Origin: an uncultured Actinomycetes bacterium
Lineage (GTDB): Bacteria; Actinomycetota; Acidimicrobiia; Acidimicrobiales; RAAP-2
NCBI GenBank assembly: GCA_903825895.1
Contig: CAIKCI010000011.1
Span: 28,807 to 92,806, forward strand
Length of the DNA: 64,000 nt
Direction of reading: 5' to 3'
Shown: piece after piece, positions 8,183-18,231 of the stretch
How the letters are laid out: the number at the start of each line of letters is the position of its first letter
Position numbering within the stretch: the stretch's first letter is position 1
The notes under the pieces: generated by a model
What the model saw: only the letters and a program-made list of their open reading frames with translations
Database searches by the model: none
Told to the model about the DNA's origin: nothing
Position numbers and translations under genes: made by a program

Positions 8183-10102
8183 GTGAGCACTATTGCACCA
8201 ATGTTGCTTGAGGACACCAAACTCGAGCCAAAAGCCGGGGGCTTTTACCGACACCAGAACTTTTTGACTGGGTTAATCGTCGGAATTCTGTCAGGTTTTA
8301 TCGGTTGGGTCGTTTCGCTGGCCCTCCTGCAAGGTTCCAACTTTGGTTCCGACATGGTTGTAACCGTAACCCTCACTTGTTGGGTGATTGGTTTCAATGC
8401 AGGGATGGGGACGTTCAACGCGATCTTCCGATGGATCCTCGGTCATGATCAGAATCATGAAGACGAACTGTACGCCGCTGGCGTGGGACAGGGATGGAAG
8501 CGCTACTGGAAGTATTGCACCGACCACAAAGTTGTAGGGACGCAGTATCTCGTTCTCGTAATGGTCCTCTTCGGCGTTGGTGGCACCTTGGCCATGATGA
8601 TCAGAACGCAGCTTCTTTCCCCGAATTCGCGCTTTATGTCGCCGGAGACCTACAACGCCATCGTGAGCATCCACGGAATGATCATGATCATTGCGACCAT
8701 CATTATGGTGTCGGGTCCATTTGCGAACTTCATCATGCCGATCATGATTGGTGCAAAGGACATGGCTTTCCCACGTTTGAACGCCATGAGCTTTTGGGTG
8801 GTTGTGTCGGCTGTTCCACCGATCTTGGGTTCGTTCTTTCTCGGAGGCGTTCCCGCTGGTTGGACCACATATGCACCGCTCTCCGTTCAAGCCCCCCCAG
8901 CGATGGATGCATTCGCTATAACGATTTGCACCTTCGTGATTTCGGTAACCGTGGCCGGGATTAACACCTTGGTGACCGTTCTTACGATGCGAGCCAAGGG
9001 GATGACGATGGGTCGCCTTCCCATTTTCGTGTGGGGCTCGATCATCGCCGGTGGGCTTGGTCTCTACGCGATGCCTGCGTTCCTCATGGCACAATCTGCG
9101 TTGATTACTGACAGAGTCGTTGGTACTGGATTCTATGTAGCGGAGCAGGGTGGTACCGGCTGGCTCTATGAAAACACTTTCTGGATCATGGGGCACCCTG
9201 AGGTTTATGTAATTCTGATTCCGCCGGTTGGGGCATTGATCGAAATTGCATCAACGTTCGCACGAAAGCCCGTGTTTGGCTACAAGGTCATGGTGGCCGG
9301 GATATCTGGAATCGCAACACTTTCCATAATGGTCTGGGCGCACCACATGTTCACGACAGGATGGGCGCCGACCTTGGCCGACCCCTTCATGCTGACGACG
9401 GAGCTCATCTCGATACCAACCGGAATTATTTTCCTCTGCATGGTGGGTACGATTTGGAGAGGAAGTATTTGGACAAGACTTCCGATGTATTTCCTGTACC
9501 TGTTTATCTTCAACTTCATTATTGGCGGAATCACGGGTATTTACCTGTCGGACGTGCCCGCTGACCAGTACTTCCACGGAAACATGTTCGTCACTGCTCA
9601 CTTCCATTACACCTTGCTTGGTGGAGGATTAGTCGGCGCAATGGGGGCAGTCTGTTACTGGTTCCCGAAGGTTACGAGCCGCATGCTAAACGAGCGGATT
9701 GGAAAAACCGCCTTTTGGGTTGTCGCCATCGGCATTCAAATTACCTATATGGCTCAGTTCTACGAAGGGTTCCAAGGAATGGCTCGCCGAGTTGCGAACT
9801 ACAACGCTCTGTTCGTTGACGCCAACCGAGTTTCATCCGCAGGTGCATACATACTGATGGCCGGCATGCTCATTTTCATGTACGCGATTATTCACTCATG
9901 GCGACACGGCAAGAAGGCAAGCGCTAATCCTTGGCACGCCAAGTCGCTGGAGTGGATGACGCTGACGCCAGTACCGCTGGAGAACTTTTTGGTGGACCCC
10001 GTCGTCACTGGCCACCCTTATGGTTACGGTGAGCCTGACAGCAAGCCAGTAGCCCCTGAGATGCCAGTTCCTGTTTCAGCGAACTCTGGAGGGTCCCACT
10101 GA
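8183..10102 (+). CDS. ctaD: Cytochrome c oxidase subunit I
   Basis: Catalytic subunit of the proton-pumping haem-copper oxidase, 639 residues. Landmarks: YCTDHKVVGTQY at the start of the core, IHGMIMI (low-spin haem ligand region), GHPEVYVILIPPVG (CuB His and the His-cross-linked Tyr, as in A-type oxidases), VWAHHMFTTG (two CuB His) and TAHFHYTLLGGG (high- and low-spin haem His). The first ~100 residues add hydrophobic segments ahead of the usual core, making it longer than the ~550-residue minimum. The start is GTG 8183 with AAGGAGA upstream. It is followed by subunit III with a one-base overlap. Confidence 0.96.
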   Translation: MSTIAPMLLEDTKLEPKAGGFYRHQNFLTGLIVGILSGFIGWVVSLALLQGSNFGSDMVVTVTLTCWVIGFNAGMGTFNAIFRWILGHDQNHEDELYAAGVGQGWKRYWKYCTDHKVVGTQYLVLVMVLFGVGGTLAMMIRTQLLSPNSRFMSPETYNAIVSIHGMIMIIATIIMVSGPFANFIMPIMIGAKDMAFPRLNAMSFWVVVSAVPPILGSFFLGGVPAGWTTYAPLSVQAPPAMDAFAITICTFVISVTVAGINTLVTVLTMRAKGMTMGRLPIFVWGSIIAGGLGLYAMPAFLMAQSALITDRVVGTGFYVAEQGGTGWLYENTFWIMGHPEVYVILIPPVGALIEIASTFARKPVFGYKVMVAGISGIATLSIMVWAHHMFTTGWAPTLADPFMLTTELISIPTGIIFLCMVGTIWRGSIWTRLPMYFLYLFIFNFIIGGITGIYLSDVPADQYFHGNMFVTAHFHYTLLGGGLVGAMGAVCYWFPKVTSRMLNERIGKTAFWVVAIGIQITYMAQFYEGFQGMARRVANYNALFVDANRVSSAGAYILMAGMLIFMYAIIHSWRHGKKASANPWHAKSLEWMTLTPVPLENFLVDPVVTGHPYGYGEPDSKPVAPEMPVPVSANSGGSH

Positions 10103-10839
10103 TGTCGATTACTGATCAACAGATGCATGACAGCCACGATGACCACGGTCATCATGGTCATTATGAAGAAGGCGGAAACCACCACGACACAGCGCAAGAG
10201 AAGCACCGCAAGGAGCACATGGCGACGTGGCTGTTCATCTTTGGTGATGTCGTTTTCTTCCTCCTAGAACTCTTCTTCTGGTTTTATCTCCGGGCGAATA
10301 ACACCGCAGGAATGTGGCGAGCGGCGAATTGCACTCCGGCCAATGGGAAACTCGGTCCAACGGACGAAGGTCTGAATACTTGTACGGATGGACTGTTCAA
10401 CCCCATTACGCACGCAATTCCAAAAGCCAATCCCGTTTACACCATCATCGTCTTTGCCTTGATTGCCATAGCGGCGGCTTTTGTATGGTTTGCGGAAGTT
10501 CAGTCTCGTAAGGGTGCGACAAAGAAGACGACGCACCCCTTGACGGCACTTGCGTTGTTCTTCGTTCTTGCGGCAATTGCGGCGCAGTTCTATCAGTTCC
10601 AAGTCCTCCCGTTCACTACCATTCAGGGAACCTACGCCTCGACGTTTGAGTTCTATATGGGATCAAACGTGGCGCACTTCCTGCTTGCGTTGGTCATTGT
10701 GACCGGACTTTGGAGCCGAAGTCGTTTAGGCAAGTTCGATAACGGTAAGTGGTATCAACTCCACCTCTCAAGACTCTTCCTCGTTTGGGTGGCAGCCAGT
10801 TGTGTGATCCTAGGACTAGTCACGATCTTCTTCGCCTAA
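10102..10839 (+). CDS. ctaE: Cytochrome c oxidase subunit III
   Basis: 245 residues, membrane protein of the subunit III family with about five helices after a hydrophilic head (ATWLFIFGDVVFFLLELFFWFYLRANN; later ALVIVTGLWSRSRLG and LFLVWVAASCVILGLVTIFF). The first ~35 residues are unusual: HDSHDDHGHHGHYEEGGNHH holds ten His in 20 positions, a likely metal-binding tail facing the cytoplasm. An insertion with two Cys (NCTPANG and NTCTDG) sits after the first helix. It ends the oxidase operon and a hairpin terminator follows 20 bp later. No subunit IV gene follows. Confidence 0.88.
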   Translation: MSITDQQMHDSHDDHGHHGHYEEGGNHHDTAQEKHRKEHMATWLFIFGDVVFFLLELFFWFYLRANNTAGMWRAANCTPANGKLGPTDEGLNTCTDGLFNPITHAIPKANPVYTIIVFALIAIAAAFVWFAEVQSRKGATKKTTHPLTALALFFVLAAIAAQFYQFQVLPFTTIQGTYASTFEFYMGSNVAHFLLALVIVTGLWSRSRLGKFDNGKWYQLHLSRLFLVWVAASCVILGLVTIFFA

Positions 10840-10859
10840 GCAGGATTATTTATTCAGAG

Positions 10860-10900
10860 AGAAGAGGGGCTTGCTCAGCAGGCTCCTCTTCTGTTATTCT
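10860..10900 (+). terminator. Rho-independent terminator after the cox operon
   Basis: A long inverted repeat follows ctaE: arms 10860-10874 and 10878-10892 pair over 15 positions with only G-U type exceptions, enclosing a 3-nt loop. A T-rich tract (GTTATTCT) follows. This should end the oxidase transcript. The downstream arm and T tract also contain a plausible promoter for pyrR. Confidence 0.75.
10871..10900 (+). promoter_or_regulatory. Candidate promoter for the pyr operon
   Basis: TTGCTC (10871-10876), an 18-bp spacer and TATTCT (10895-10900) give a reasonable sigma-70-type promoter whose start would fall near 10907. It is embedded in the terminator of the preceding operon. The predicted 5' leader of about 48 nt would contain the PyrR loop at 10919-10938. 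Confidence 0.45.
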
Positions 10901-10918
10901 GAGCCTTGTCATCGTCAA

Positions 10919-10938
10919 ACGGGTCCTGTGAGGCTCGT
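10919..10938 (+). promoter_or_regulatory. PyrR-binding RNA loop
   Basis: The stretch 10922-10935 reads GGTCCTGTGAGGCT, which fits the known PyrR-binding consensus (ARUCCNGNGAGGYU) at all positions but the first. It is displayed on a hairpin: 10919-10923 pairs with 10934-10938 and the loop is TCCTGTGAGG. The pyrR ribosome-binding site (GAGGAGG, 10944-10950) starts six bases later and there is no terminator between. Control is therefore likely translational, as described for Mycobacterium smegmatis, rather than attenuation as in Bacillus. Confidence 0.82.
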
Positions 10939-10954
10939 ACGGTGAGGAGGAGAA

Positions 10955-11524
10955 GTGGCAGATCGCGAACGTAGGCACACGAGGCCCTTGGGCTCAGTGT
11001 TTGTTCCTCACGCTGAGGTCCTTTCCAAAAGTGATCTTTCTCGAGCTCTGACTCGAATGGCCCACGAAATCATCGAACGCAACCATGGTCTGGCCAATGT
11101 GGTCTTGGTCGGGCTTCAAACGGGTGGTGTTCCCATCGCAGAATGTTTAGGCGAGTTATTCCTCGAGATCGAAGGGTCCGCCCCTCCTGTGGGTTCGCTT
11201 GATGTGGCGTTTTATCGAGATGACATCGGTCTGCGGCCCGTCCTCCCAGAAGCTTCGACAGAGATGCCTGGTGACCTCACGGGCAAGATCGTTGTTCTCG
11301 TCGATGACGTGCTCTATACCGGAAGGACGGTTCGAGCGGCCCTGAATGCTCTCTCGGATTTTGGAAGGGCGGCGCAAGTACAACTTGCAGTCGTGGTCGA
11401 CCGAGGTCACCGTGAATTGCCGCTCCGGCCAGATTTCGTAGGTAAAAACCTTCCGACGTCAAGAGAAGAGCTCGTCGATGTGACCCTTGAAGGCGTCGCT
11501 CTTGGCCATTTGGAGTCAAGATGA
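10955..11524 (+). CDS. pyrR: Bifunctional pyr operon regulator / uracil phosphoribosyltransferase-like PyrR
   Basis: PyrR binds pyr mRNA when UMP or UTP is high and represses the operon; many PyrRs also have uracil phosphoribosyltransferase activity. The 189-residue protein has the type I phosphoribosyltransferase fold, with the PRPP loop VVLVDDVLYTGRTVRAAL and the family N-terminal region (ALTRMAHEIIERN, VLVGLQTGGVPIA). The C-terminal VVDRGHRELPLRPDFVGKNLPTS is typical of PyrR. The GTG start is set by GAGGAGG. It overlaps pyrB by 4 bp and heads the pyrimidine operon. Its own binding loop lies directly upstream. Confidence 0.95.
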   Translation: MADRERRHTRPLGSVFVPHAEVLSKSDLSRALTRMAHEIIERNHGLANVVLVGLQTGGVPIAECLGELFLEIEGSAPPVGSLDVAFYRDDIGLRPVLPEASTEMPGDLTGKIVVLVDDVLYTGRTVRAALNALSDFGRAAQVQLAVVVDRGHRELPLRPDFVGKNLPTSREELVDVTLEGVALGHLESR

Positions 11525-12507
11525 GTTCATCGGCCGCCGGCCAGCACCTCTTGGCAATTGATGACCTTGGAAGTGAAGGCATCGAAGAGTTACTCGAAGT
11601 TGCCGAAGCGTTTGGAGAGGTGGAGCGGCGTTCTGTGCGCAAGGTCCCCACCCTCAAGGGCAAAGTTGTCGCGTCACTCTTCTTCGAGGAATCGACGAGG
11701 ACGCGGTTGAGTTTTGAAACCGCAGCGAAGCGCCTCTCGGCCGATGTGCTGTCCCTTGCCGTGGCGTCGAGTTCTGTCAAGAAGGGCGAGTCACTGAGAG
11801 ACACGGTAGAAACTATCGAGGCAATGGGAATCGATGCGGTGGTTCTTCGGCACAAGAGTGCCGGTGCTCCCCATCAAGTTGCTCGATGGGTGAATCGTGC
11901 TCGGGTCATCAACGCCGGAGATGGCTTTCACCAGCACCCCACCCAGGCGTTGATTGACCTCTTTACCGTTCGTCAAGAATTGAGCCTTCGACGCGGGCAG
12001 CAATCCGAACGATCGGGCCTCAGCGTCTTTGAAGGACTGAATGTCCTTGTCGTCGGCGATATCCGTCATAGCCGGGTAGCACGTAGCCAGATCCAGGCCT
12101 ACGCCTTGGCCGGAGCGATTGTGACCATCGCCAGCCCGGGGACCTTGCTTCCTGATGATGTTTCATCGTGGCCAGTGACGGTAGCCGAGAATTTTGAGGA
12201 TGCGCTGCGTTCGGCGGACATCGTTTCCGTCCTTCGTATGCAAGAAGAACGAGGGAGCGGATCTTTCGTGCCCTCCCTCCATGAGTTCACCGCCACGTTT
12301 GGAATGACCGAAGAGCGCTCAATGCTCTTAAAAGAGAATGCGCTCATCACTCATCCGGGGCCCATGGTGCGCGGTGTCGAGATTGCCTCACGCGTTGCAG
12401 ATGATGAACGCTGCCTCGTTCGCAAGCAAGTGGCGAACGGTGTGCCAATACGCATGGCGGCGCTCTTTCTGGCGCTGTCGTCACCCGAGGAGGCAAGCCG
12501 TGACTGA
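11521..12507 (+). CDS. pyrB: Aspartate carbamoyltransferase catalytic subunit
   Basis: Condenses carbamoyl phosphate and aspartate to carbamoyl aspartate, the committed step of pyrimidine synthesis. 328 residues. The carbamoyl-phosphate loop is FFEESTRTRLSFE, with further signatures HQVARWVNRARVINAGDGFHQHPTQALIDLFT and the late HPGPMVRGVEI. No pyrI regulatory subunit is nearby, so this is probably the unregulated class B/C form, perhaps associating with the adjacent dihydroorotase. The start overlaps the pyrR stop (ATGA), and the stop overlaps the pyrC start by 8 bp. Confidence 0.97.
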   Translation: MSSSAAGQHLLAIDDLGSEGIEELLEVAEAFGEVERRSVRKVPTLKGKVVASLFFEESTRTRLSFETAAKRLSADVLSLAVASSSVKKGESLRDTVETIEAMGIDAVVLRHKSAGAPHQVARWVNRARVINAGDGFHQHPTQALIDLFTVRQELSLRRGQQSERSGLSVFEGLNVLVVGDIRHSRVARSQIQAYALAGAIVTIASPGTLLPDDVSSWPVTVAENFEDALRSADIVSVLRMQEERGSGSFVPSLHEFTATFGMTEERSMLLKENALITHPGPMVRGVEIASRVADDERCLVRKQVANGVPIRMAALFLALSSPEEASRD

Positions 12508-13822
12508 CCATATGCTGATTCGAGGGGGAACGGTGGTCCATCGTGAGACAACGACACGCAGCGATGTGCTGGTTGTCGACGGCATCATTTCTCTCGTTGG
12601 GGAACATCTCGATATTCCTGCTGGGACGACCATTGTTGATGCCGAAGGCTGTTGGGTCGGCCCAGCGCTGGTCGATCTCCACACACACCTACGCGAGCCC
12701 GGGGGCGAAGAGGCAGAGACCGTGGCATCCGGAGCTCGCGCCGGCGTTCTCGGCGGCTATAGCGCCGTCATGGCGATGCCGAACACCTCTCCTGCCATCG
12801 ACAGTTCGGCCGTCGTTGCTCAGGTTCTTGCGCTTGGTCAGGCGTCGTGTCTTGACGTGGCCGTCGCAGGGGCGATCACGGTCGGTCGTCTTGGTGAACG
12901 GCTCGCTCCGCTAGCGGAAATGGCCGAGTTGGGGGTCACGTTCTTTACCGACGATGGCACCGGAGTCCAAAATGCGGGCCTGATGCGCCGAGCAATGGAG
13001 TACGCACGAGGATTGAATGTGGTGATCGCTGACCACTGCGAAGATGATGCGTTGGCTGGCGATGGCTGTATGAACGAGTCCAGTCTCTCTTCGGAACTCG
13101 GCTTGGTTGGACGTCCAGCACTCGCCGAGGAGGTCATGGTGGCGAGAGATCTTGCTTTGGCACAACACACGGGATGTGAACTTCACTTGCTTCACCTTTC
13201 AACGGTGGGCTCTGCGGCGTTAGTTGCACAAGCCAAACAGGCCGGCGTGAACGTCACCGCTGAAGTTGCGCCCCATCACTTACTGCTCACCGAGGAACTC
13301 TGCCGAGAGTACGACCCCCTCTACAAAGTTCACCCTCCGCTGCGCACCGCCAACGATGTTGAAGCTCTTCGAATGGCTCTTCGAAGCGGTGGTATCGACG
13401 CAGTTGCCACCGACCACGCCCCGCACGCACCCGAAACGAAAGATCGTCCCTTCGCCGAGGCGACTCCAGGGATGCTTGGGCTGCAACATGCGTTCGCGCT
13501 CACGCGCGAAGCACTTGGTGGAGCGGATGCTGACCCAGTGCTGCTCTTCAGAGTCTTGAGTCGCACGCCAGCTAAAATTGCTCGTCTCACTCAAAGCGAT
13601 CAACGACGTGGTGGCCACAGTGCTCACGGTGGAGAAATCGCTGTCGGCGAAGACGCAAACCTTGTGGTGATTGACCCTGAGGGACGTCCAGTTGTGCGCA
13701 GTGAAGTTCTGGCGAGCAAATCCCGCAATACCCCCTATGAAGGCCGCACGCTTCTTGGAGCGGTTCGCCACACAATCGTGCGCGGCGAGATCGTGGTGAA
13801 TGATGGGGTGGCACAACGATGA
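12500..13822 (+). CDS. pyrC: Dihydroorotase
   Basis: Zinc amidohydrolase that cyclises carbamoyl aspartate to dihydroorotate. The 440-residue product has the metal-binding DLHTHLREPG near residue 50, further His in VIADHCED and ELHLLHLS, and the catalytic Asp in AVATDHAPH. The GTG start at 12500 is preferred because GAGGAGG lies six bases upstream; the open frame reaches back to 12338 inside pyrB without family similarity. It belongs to the class I, long dihydroorotases. Its stop overlaps carA (ATGA). Confidence 0.95.
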   Translation: MTDHMLIRGGTVVHRETTTRSDVLVVDGIISLVGEHLDIPAGTTIVDAEGCWVGPALVDLHTHLREPGGEEAETVASGARAGVLGGYSAVMAMPNTSPAIDSSAVVAQVLALGQASCLDVAVAGAITVGRLGERLAPLAEMAELGVTFFTDDGTGVQNAGLMRRAMEYARGLNVVIADHCEDDALAGDGCMNESSLSSELGLVGRPALAEEVMVARDLALAQHTGCELHLLHLSTVGSAALVAQAKQAGVNVTAEVAPHHLLLTEELCREYDPLYKVHPPLRTANDVEALRMALRSGGIDAVATDHAPHAPETKDRPFAEATPGMLGLQHAFALTREALGGADADPVLLFRVLSRTPAKIARLTQSDQRRGGHSAHGGEIAVGEDANLVVIDPEGRPVVRSEVLASKSRNTPYEGRTLLGAVRHTIVRGEIVVNDGVAQR

Positions 13823-14913
13823 GTCGGCGACCGCTTGCGCACCTCGTCCTTTCTGACGGGTCAGTCTTTGAAGGCGAAGGAGCGGGAGTGCTGCTTGACG
13901 GAGGAGTGGCGTCAGGAGAGGCCGTCTTTAACACTGCGTTGAGCGGCTACCAAGAAGTGATTACTGACCCCAGTTACGCCGGACAAGTGGTGGCCTTTAC
14001 CTACCCTCATATCGGCAACTACGGCGTCACGAGTGATGACGAGGAGTCGAGGCATGCCTTTCTCTCGGGAGTAATCACCCGCGATCTGTCGGTACGGCAC
14101 TCCAACTGGCGCTCTCAGTCTCCGCTCGAACAGTTGCTCATCGATGAAGGCGTCCCAGCAATCACGGGCGTCGACACGAGACGGCTGACGCGTCATCTTC
14201 GCAGTCACGGAGCGCTTCCGTGTGCTTTTGGCACGGGTGATGTCGAGGAGTTGACAGTTCTTGCCACTCAAGCATCGGGAACTGACGGACAGGACTTTGC
14301 TCAACACGTCACCTGCGCAGACCCCTATCGGGTTGGCGAAGGTCCTTTACGCGTGGTGGCGCTGGACTTTGGAATCAAGCGAACGATTCTGCGACAACTT
14401 GCTCTGTTTGCCACGATCGACGTGCTTCCCGCTTCATCGAGTGCCGACGAGGTCATGAGCTTCAATCCTGACGGCATCTTTCTGTCGAATGGTCCAGGTG
14501 ACCCAAGTGCTCTCCCAGCGATTTCTGCGACTGTCGCTGATCTTGTGGGCAAGCGTCCTCTGTTCGGTATCTGCTTGGGTCATCAGATTTTGGCGACCGC
14601 CCTGGGCGGATCCACCTATAAATTGCCTTTCGGTCATCACGGATCGAACCACCCGGTGAAGAACATGCAAACGGGGCATGTGGAGATCACTGCACAAAAT
14701 CACAATTACGCCGTCGCTCTGGAGGCGATTGCCGGCGCTGAAGTCACGCACGTCAATCTGAATGATGGGGTCATCGAGGGGTTCCGCATTGAGTCCGCTC
14801 ACGCACAAAGCGTGCAGCATCATCCTGAGGCGGGACCGGGTCCACACGACTCAGCGTATCTTTTTACTAATTTTGCTCAGGCCATGGCCGACAACAAGGA
14901 GAAGCGACGCTAG
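13819..14913 (+). CDS. carA: Carbamoyl phosphate synthase small (glutaminase) subunit
   Basis: Hydrolyses glutamine and channels ammonia to CarB. 364 residues: an N-terminal CPSase_sm_chain domain (LVLSDGSVFEGEG, GEAVFNTALSGYQEVITDPSYAGQ) and a C-terminal class I amidotransferase domain with the nucleophilic Cys in LFGICLGHQIL and the His/Glu of SVQHHPEAGPGPHD. It sits between pyrC (4-bp overlap) and carB (no gap). CarAB also supplies carbamoyl phosphate for arginine synthesis, encoded 25 kb downstream. Confidence 0.97.
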   Translation: MSRRPLAHLVLSDGSVFEGEGAGVLLDGGVASGEAVFNTALSGYQEVITDPSYAGQVVAFTYPHIGNYGVTSDDEESRHAFLSGVITRDLSVRHSNWRSQSPLEQLLIDEGVPAITGVDTRRLTRHLRSHGALPCAFGTGDVEELTVLATQASGTDGQDFAQHVTCADPYRVGEGPLRVVALDFGIKRTILRQLALFATIDVLPASSSADEVMSFNPDGIFLSNGPGDPSALPAISATVADLVGKRPLFGICLGHQILATALGGSTYKLPFGHHGSNHPVKNMQTGHVEITAQNHNYAVALEAIAGAEVTHVNLNDGVIEGFRIESAHAQSVQHHPEAGPGPHDSAYLFTNFAQAMADNKEKRR

Positions 14914-17900
14914 ATGCCACGAAGAGATGACATCACGTCGATTCTGGTGATCGGCTCTGGACCGATCATCATTGGGCAAGCCTGTGAGTTCGACTACTCC
15001 GGTACCCAGGCTTGTCGGGTGTTGAAAGAGGAAGGCTATCGAGTCATCTTGGCCAACTCGAACCCAGCGACGATCATGACCGATCCGAACACCGCTGACG
15101 CCACGTACATCGAGCCACTCGATGCTGAAGTACTGACGGCGATTATTGCGCGAGAACGCCCCGATGCGCTGTTGCCTACACTGGGTGGACAGACAGCGCT
15201 CAATTTAACAATGGAACTCGTCGCTCTTGGTGTGCCCGAGGAGTATGGCGTCGAGATCATTGGTGCTCGACCTGAAGCGATCGCCACGGCAGAAGACCGT
15301 GAACAGTTCAAAGTAGCGATGACCGAGATCGGTCTGAAGTGCCCTGTCTCAGGGATCGCCCACGATCTCGACGTTGCATTGTCGACGGCCCGCTCCATCG
15401 GCTATCCGATTATGGTTCGGCCTTCTTACATCTTGGGCGGTCAAGGAACGGGCATTGCACCCGATGAGTCAACCTTTTTACAACTCGCCAGTGAAGGCTT
15501 GGCTGCGAGTCCCGTGCATGAGATCTTGATTGAACAAGCCATCGCTGGTTGGAAAGAGTATGAACTCGAAGTGATGCGTGACACCGCAGATAACTGCGTC
15601 ATTATCTGCTCCATTGAAAATTTTGATCCCATGGGCGTCCACACCGGTGACTCAATCACGGTGGCCCCCGCTCAGACCTTGAGTGATGTTGAATACCAGG
15701 CAATGCGTGACGACGCCTTTGCTTGTTTGCGCCGAGTGGGTGTCGAAACAGGTGGGTCGAATGTCCAGTTCGCCGTCAACCCTGAGACTGGTGAGCGTTT
15801 GGTGATCGAGATGAACCCCCGAGTTTCTCGCTCGAGTGCATTGGCCTCGAAGGCGACAGGATTTCCCATCGCCAAAATTGCCGCGCGTTTGGCTGTGGGA
15901 TATCGCCTCGACGAAATTGTGAATGACATCACTAAGGCCACCCCTGCAAGTTTCGAGCCCACGATTGACTACGTGGTGACCAAGATTCCTCGATGGGCCT
16001 TCGAGAAACTTCCGGGAGCGAGTTCGCTGTTGGGAACGCGAATGCAAAGTGTGGGCGAGGTCATGGCAATTGGCCGAACCTTCCCGGAGTCGCTCCAGAA
16101 AGCCGTCCGCTCCTTAGAACAAGGACGCTTCGGTCTCTTAGGAGGTGCTGAAGAGCCTGAAACGGCAGCGTTGAGCGACGAGGAACTCTTGGCAGCGTGT
16201 GATGTCCCCACCCCTGAGCGGCTCTTTGTGGTGGCCGCCGCGCTTCGACGAGGGATCTCCGTTGATGCTATCTATGAAGCCAGTCGAATTGACCCTTGGT
16301 TCTTGGCGCAGATGCAGCTCATTACGGACGAGGCATGCGCCCTTGCCGATCCAGCGGTACCGCTGGATCGTGCGGCGTTGCGTTCGGCGAAACGGTTGGG
16401 CTTCTCGGACCAGCAACTTGGTGAGCTCACCCAGAGCGACGCGTTGAGCATCAAGACACAACGGGTGAGTGAAGGGGTGACCGTTGTCTATAAGACGGTT
16501 GATACCTGCGCCGCAGAATTTGAGGCCTTTACGCCGTATCACTTTGGCACCTACGAGGAAGAAGATGAAGTTCGGTCGTCGAATCGGCAGCGGGTGATCA
16601 TTTTGGGATCAGGGCCAAACCGTATTGGCCAAGGAATTGAGTTCGATTACTGCTGCGTGCACGCATCGATGGCTTTGCGCGCTGCTGGGTTTGAGACCAT
16701 CATGATCAACTGCAACCCCGAAACGGTCTCGACTGATTATGACACCTCCGATCGGCTCTATTTTGAGCCCTTGACGTCGGAAGACGTGCTGGCGATCATT
16801 GAGAACGAACAAACCAAGAGTGTCGATGGGGGAGCTCTGCTGGGGGTCATCGTGAGTCTTGGCGGACAGACTCCTTTGAAGTTGGCCCACGTGATTGATG
16901 AGTCACTCGTTCTCGGAACGAGCCCACGATCGATCGATCTGGCGGAAGATCGTGACTTGTTCAACGAGCTCCTCGAATCCCTCGGACTTGCGCAACCCCC
17001 CGGTGGGACCGTGACGAGTATCGACGAAGCGCTGGCGATGGCGAAGTCGATTGGGTTTCCCGTTCTCGTGCGACCAAGCTATGTCTTAGGCGGGCGAGCG
17101 ATGGAGATCGTCTATGACGAGAGTTCGCTGACGGCGGCGATGGAAGGCCTCTTAGGCAGTGATCACAGCGATGGTTCCCTGGCGCGAGAAGGTGGCGTGA
17201 GTAAAGAGCGACCTATCCTGATCGACCGGTTTTTAGAAGAAGCGGTTGAAGTGGACGTCGACGCCCTGCGGGACAAAACCGGAGAAGTGATCATTGGTGG
17301 GGTCATGGAGCACGTCGAAGAAGCGGGGATACATTCAGGGGATTCAGCATGCGCACTGCCTCCCCAGAGCCTGACTCCTGCCGTCGTGGAGATTCTGGAA
17401 GCCTGGACGACCCAGTTGGCGAACGCCCTCGACGTTGTTGGTCTCTTGAACGTGCAATATGCCGTGAAAGACGGTGAGGTCTTCATTATCGAAGCCAATC
17501 CGCGAGCGAGCCGGACGGTCCCATTTGTGGCGAAAGCGACGGGGGTGCCGCTCGCCATGATTGCGTCACGAGTCATGGTAGGAGCGACCTTTGACGAACT
17601 ACGCACCGAGGGACTCGTCCCACGAGGACGCATTATCACCGATCATGTCAGCGTGAAAGAGGCGGTGTTGCCGTTTAGCCGATTCCCAGACGTCGATACG
17701 GTGCTCGGTCCCGAGATGCGCTCAACCGGTGAGGTCATGGGGATCGATCGAACCTTCGGTCTGGCATTCGCCAAAAGCCAGATGGCCGCCGGCTCACGAC
17801 TGCCGAGCGAGGGGACGGTGTTCTTTTCGCTGGCTGATCGCGACAAGGCTGGCGGATTGGACGTCGCCCGATCGTTGCTTGAACAAGGCTTCGCATTGGC

Positions 17901-18231
17901 GGCCACACTCGGTACCGCTGGGTTTTTACGAGATCAGGGACTTGATGTGGCGCACCTAGTGGCCAAGGTTGGCGAAGGCACCTTGGCGGGCGATGCCGTG
18001 GAGATGATCCGAGACGGACAGATTCAACTCGTCATCAATACGCCGCGTGGTCGAGGGCCACGTGCCGATGGGGCCCACATCCGAAAAGCCTGCATTGAGT
18101 ACTCCATACCTTGTCTGACGACCCTTTCGGCAGCTCGGGCAGCAGCCCAAGGAATCCGAGACTGGGCGAGCCACCCCCTCGAAGTGATCTCGCTTCAAGA
18201 ACTCCATGCAGCTTTGAAAGTCAGTCCGTGA
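14914..18231 (+). CDS. carB: Carbamoyl phosphate synthase large subunit
   Basis: 1105 residues, full length for the family. It shows the internal duplication of two ATP-grasp modules: one near residues 1-400 ([21 protein letters not shown]) and one near 555-940 ([21 protein letters not shown]), separated by an oligomerisation domain. The final ~140 residues form the MGS-like allosteric domain ([25 protein letters not shown]), where UMP and ornithine act in other bacteria. ATP-grasp signatures such as [15 protein letters not shown] and [15 protein letters not shown] are intact. It starts directly after carA and overlaps pyrD by 4 bp (GTGA). Confidence 0.98.
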   Translation: MPRRDDITSILVIGSGPIIIGQACEFDYSGTQACRVLKEEGYRVILANSNPATIMTDPNTADATYIEPLDAEVLTAIIARERPDALLPTLGGQTALNLTMELVALGVPEEYGVEIIGARPEAIATAEDREQFKVAMTEIGLKCPVSGIAHDLDVALSTARSIGYPIMVRPSYILGGQGTGIAPDESTFLQLASEGLAASPVHEILIEQAIAGWKEYELEVMRDTADNCVIICSIENFDPMGVHTGDSITVAPAQTLSDVEYQAMRDDAFACLRRVGVETGGSNVQFAVNPETGERLVIEMNPRVSRSSALASKATGFPIAKIAARLAVGYRLDEIVNDITKATPASFEPTIDYVVTKIPRWAFEKLPGASSLLGTRMQSVGEVMAIGRTFPESLQKAVRSLEQGRFGLLGGAEEPETAALSDEELLAACDVPTPERLFVVAAALRRGISVDAIYEASRIDPWFLAQMQLITDEACALADPAVPLDRAALRSAKRLGFSDQQLGELTQSDALSIKTQRVSEGVTVVYKTVDTCAAEFEAFTPYHFGTYEEEDEVRSSNRQRVIILGSGPNRIGQGIEFDYCCVHASMALRAAGFETIMINCNPETVSTDYDTSDRLYFEPLTSEDVLAIIENEQTKSVDGGALLGVIVSLGGQTPLKLAHVIDESLVLGTSPRSIDLAEDRDLFNELLESLGLAQPPGGTVTSIDEALAMAKSIGFPVLVRPSYVLGGRAMEIVYDESSLTAAMEGLLGSDHSDGSLAREGGVSKERPILIDRFLEEAVEVDVDALRDKTGEVIIGGVMEHVEEAGIHSGDSACALPPQSLTPAVVEILEAWTTQLANALDVVGLLNVQYAVKDGEVFIIEANPRASRTVPFVAKATGVPLAMIASRVMVGATFDELRTEGLVPRGRIITDHVSVKEAVLPFSRFPDVDTVLGPEMRSTGEVMGIDRTFGLAFAKSQMAAGSRLPSEGTVFFSLADRDKAGGLDVARSLLEQGFALAATLGTAGFLRDQGLDVAHLVAKVGEGTLAGDAVEMIRDGQIQLVINTPRGRGPRADGAHIRKACIEYSIPCLTTLSAARAAAQGIRDWASHPLEVISLQELHAALKVSP

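Noticed and set aside
8291..9196. 301-codon minus-strand open frame opposite ctaD
   Set aside because: Very rich in His, Arg, Gly and Asn as expected for the complement of a membrane-protein gene; no start signal.
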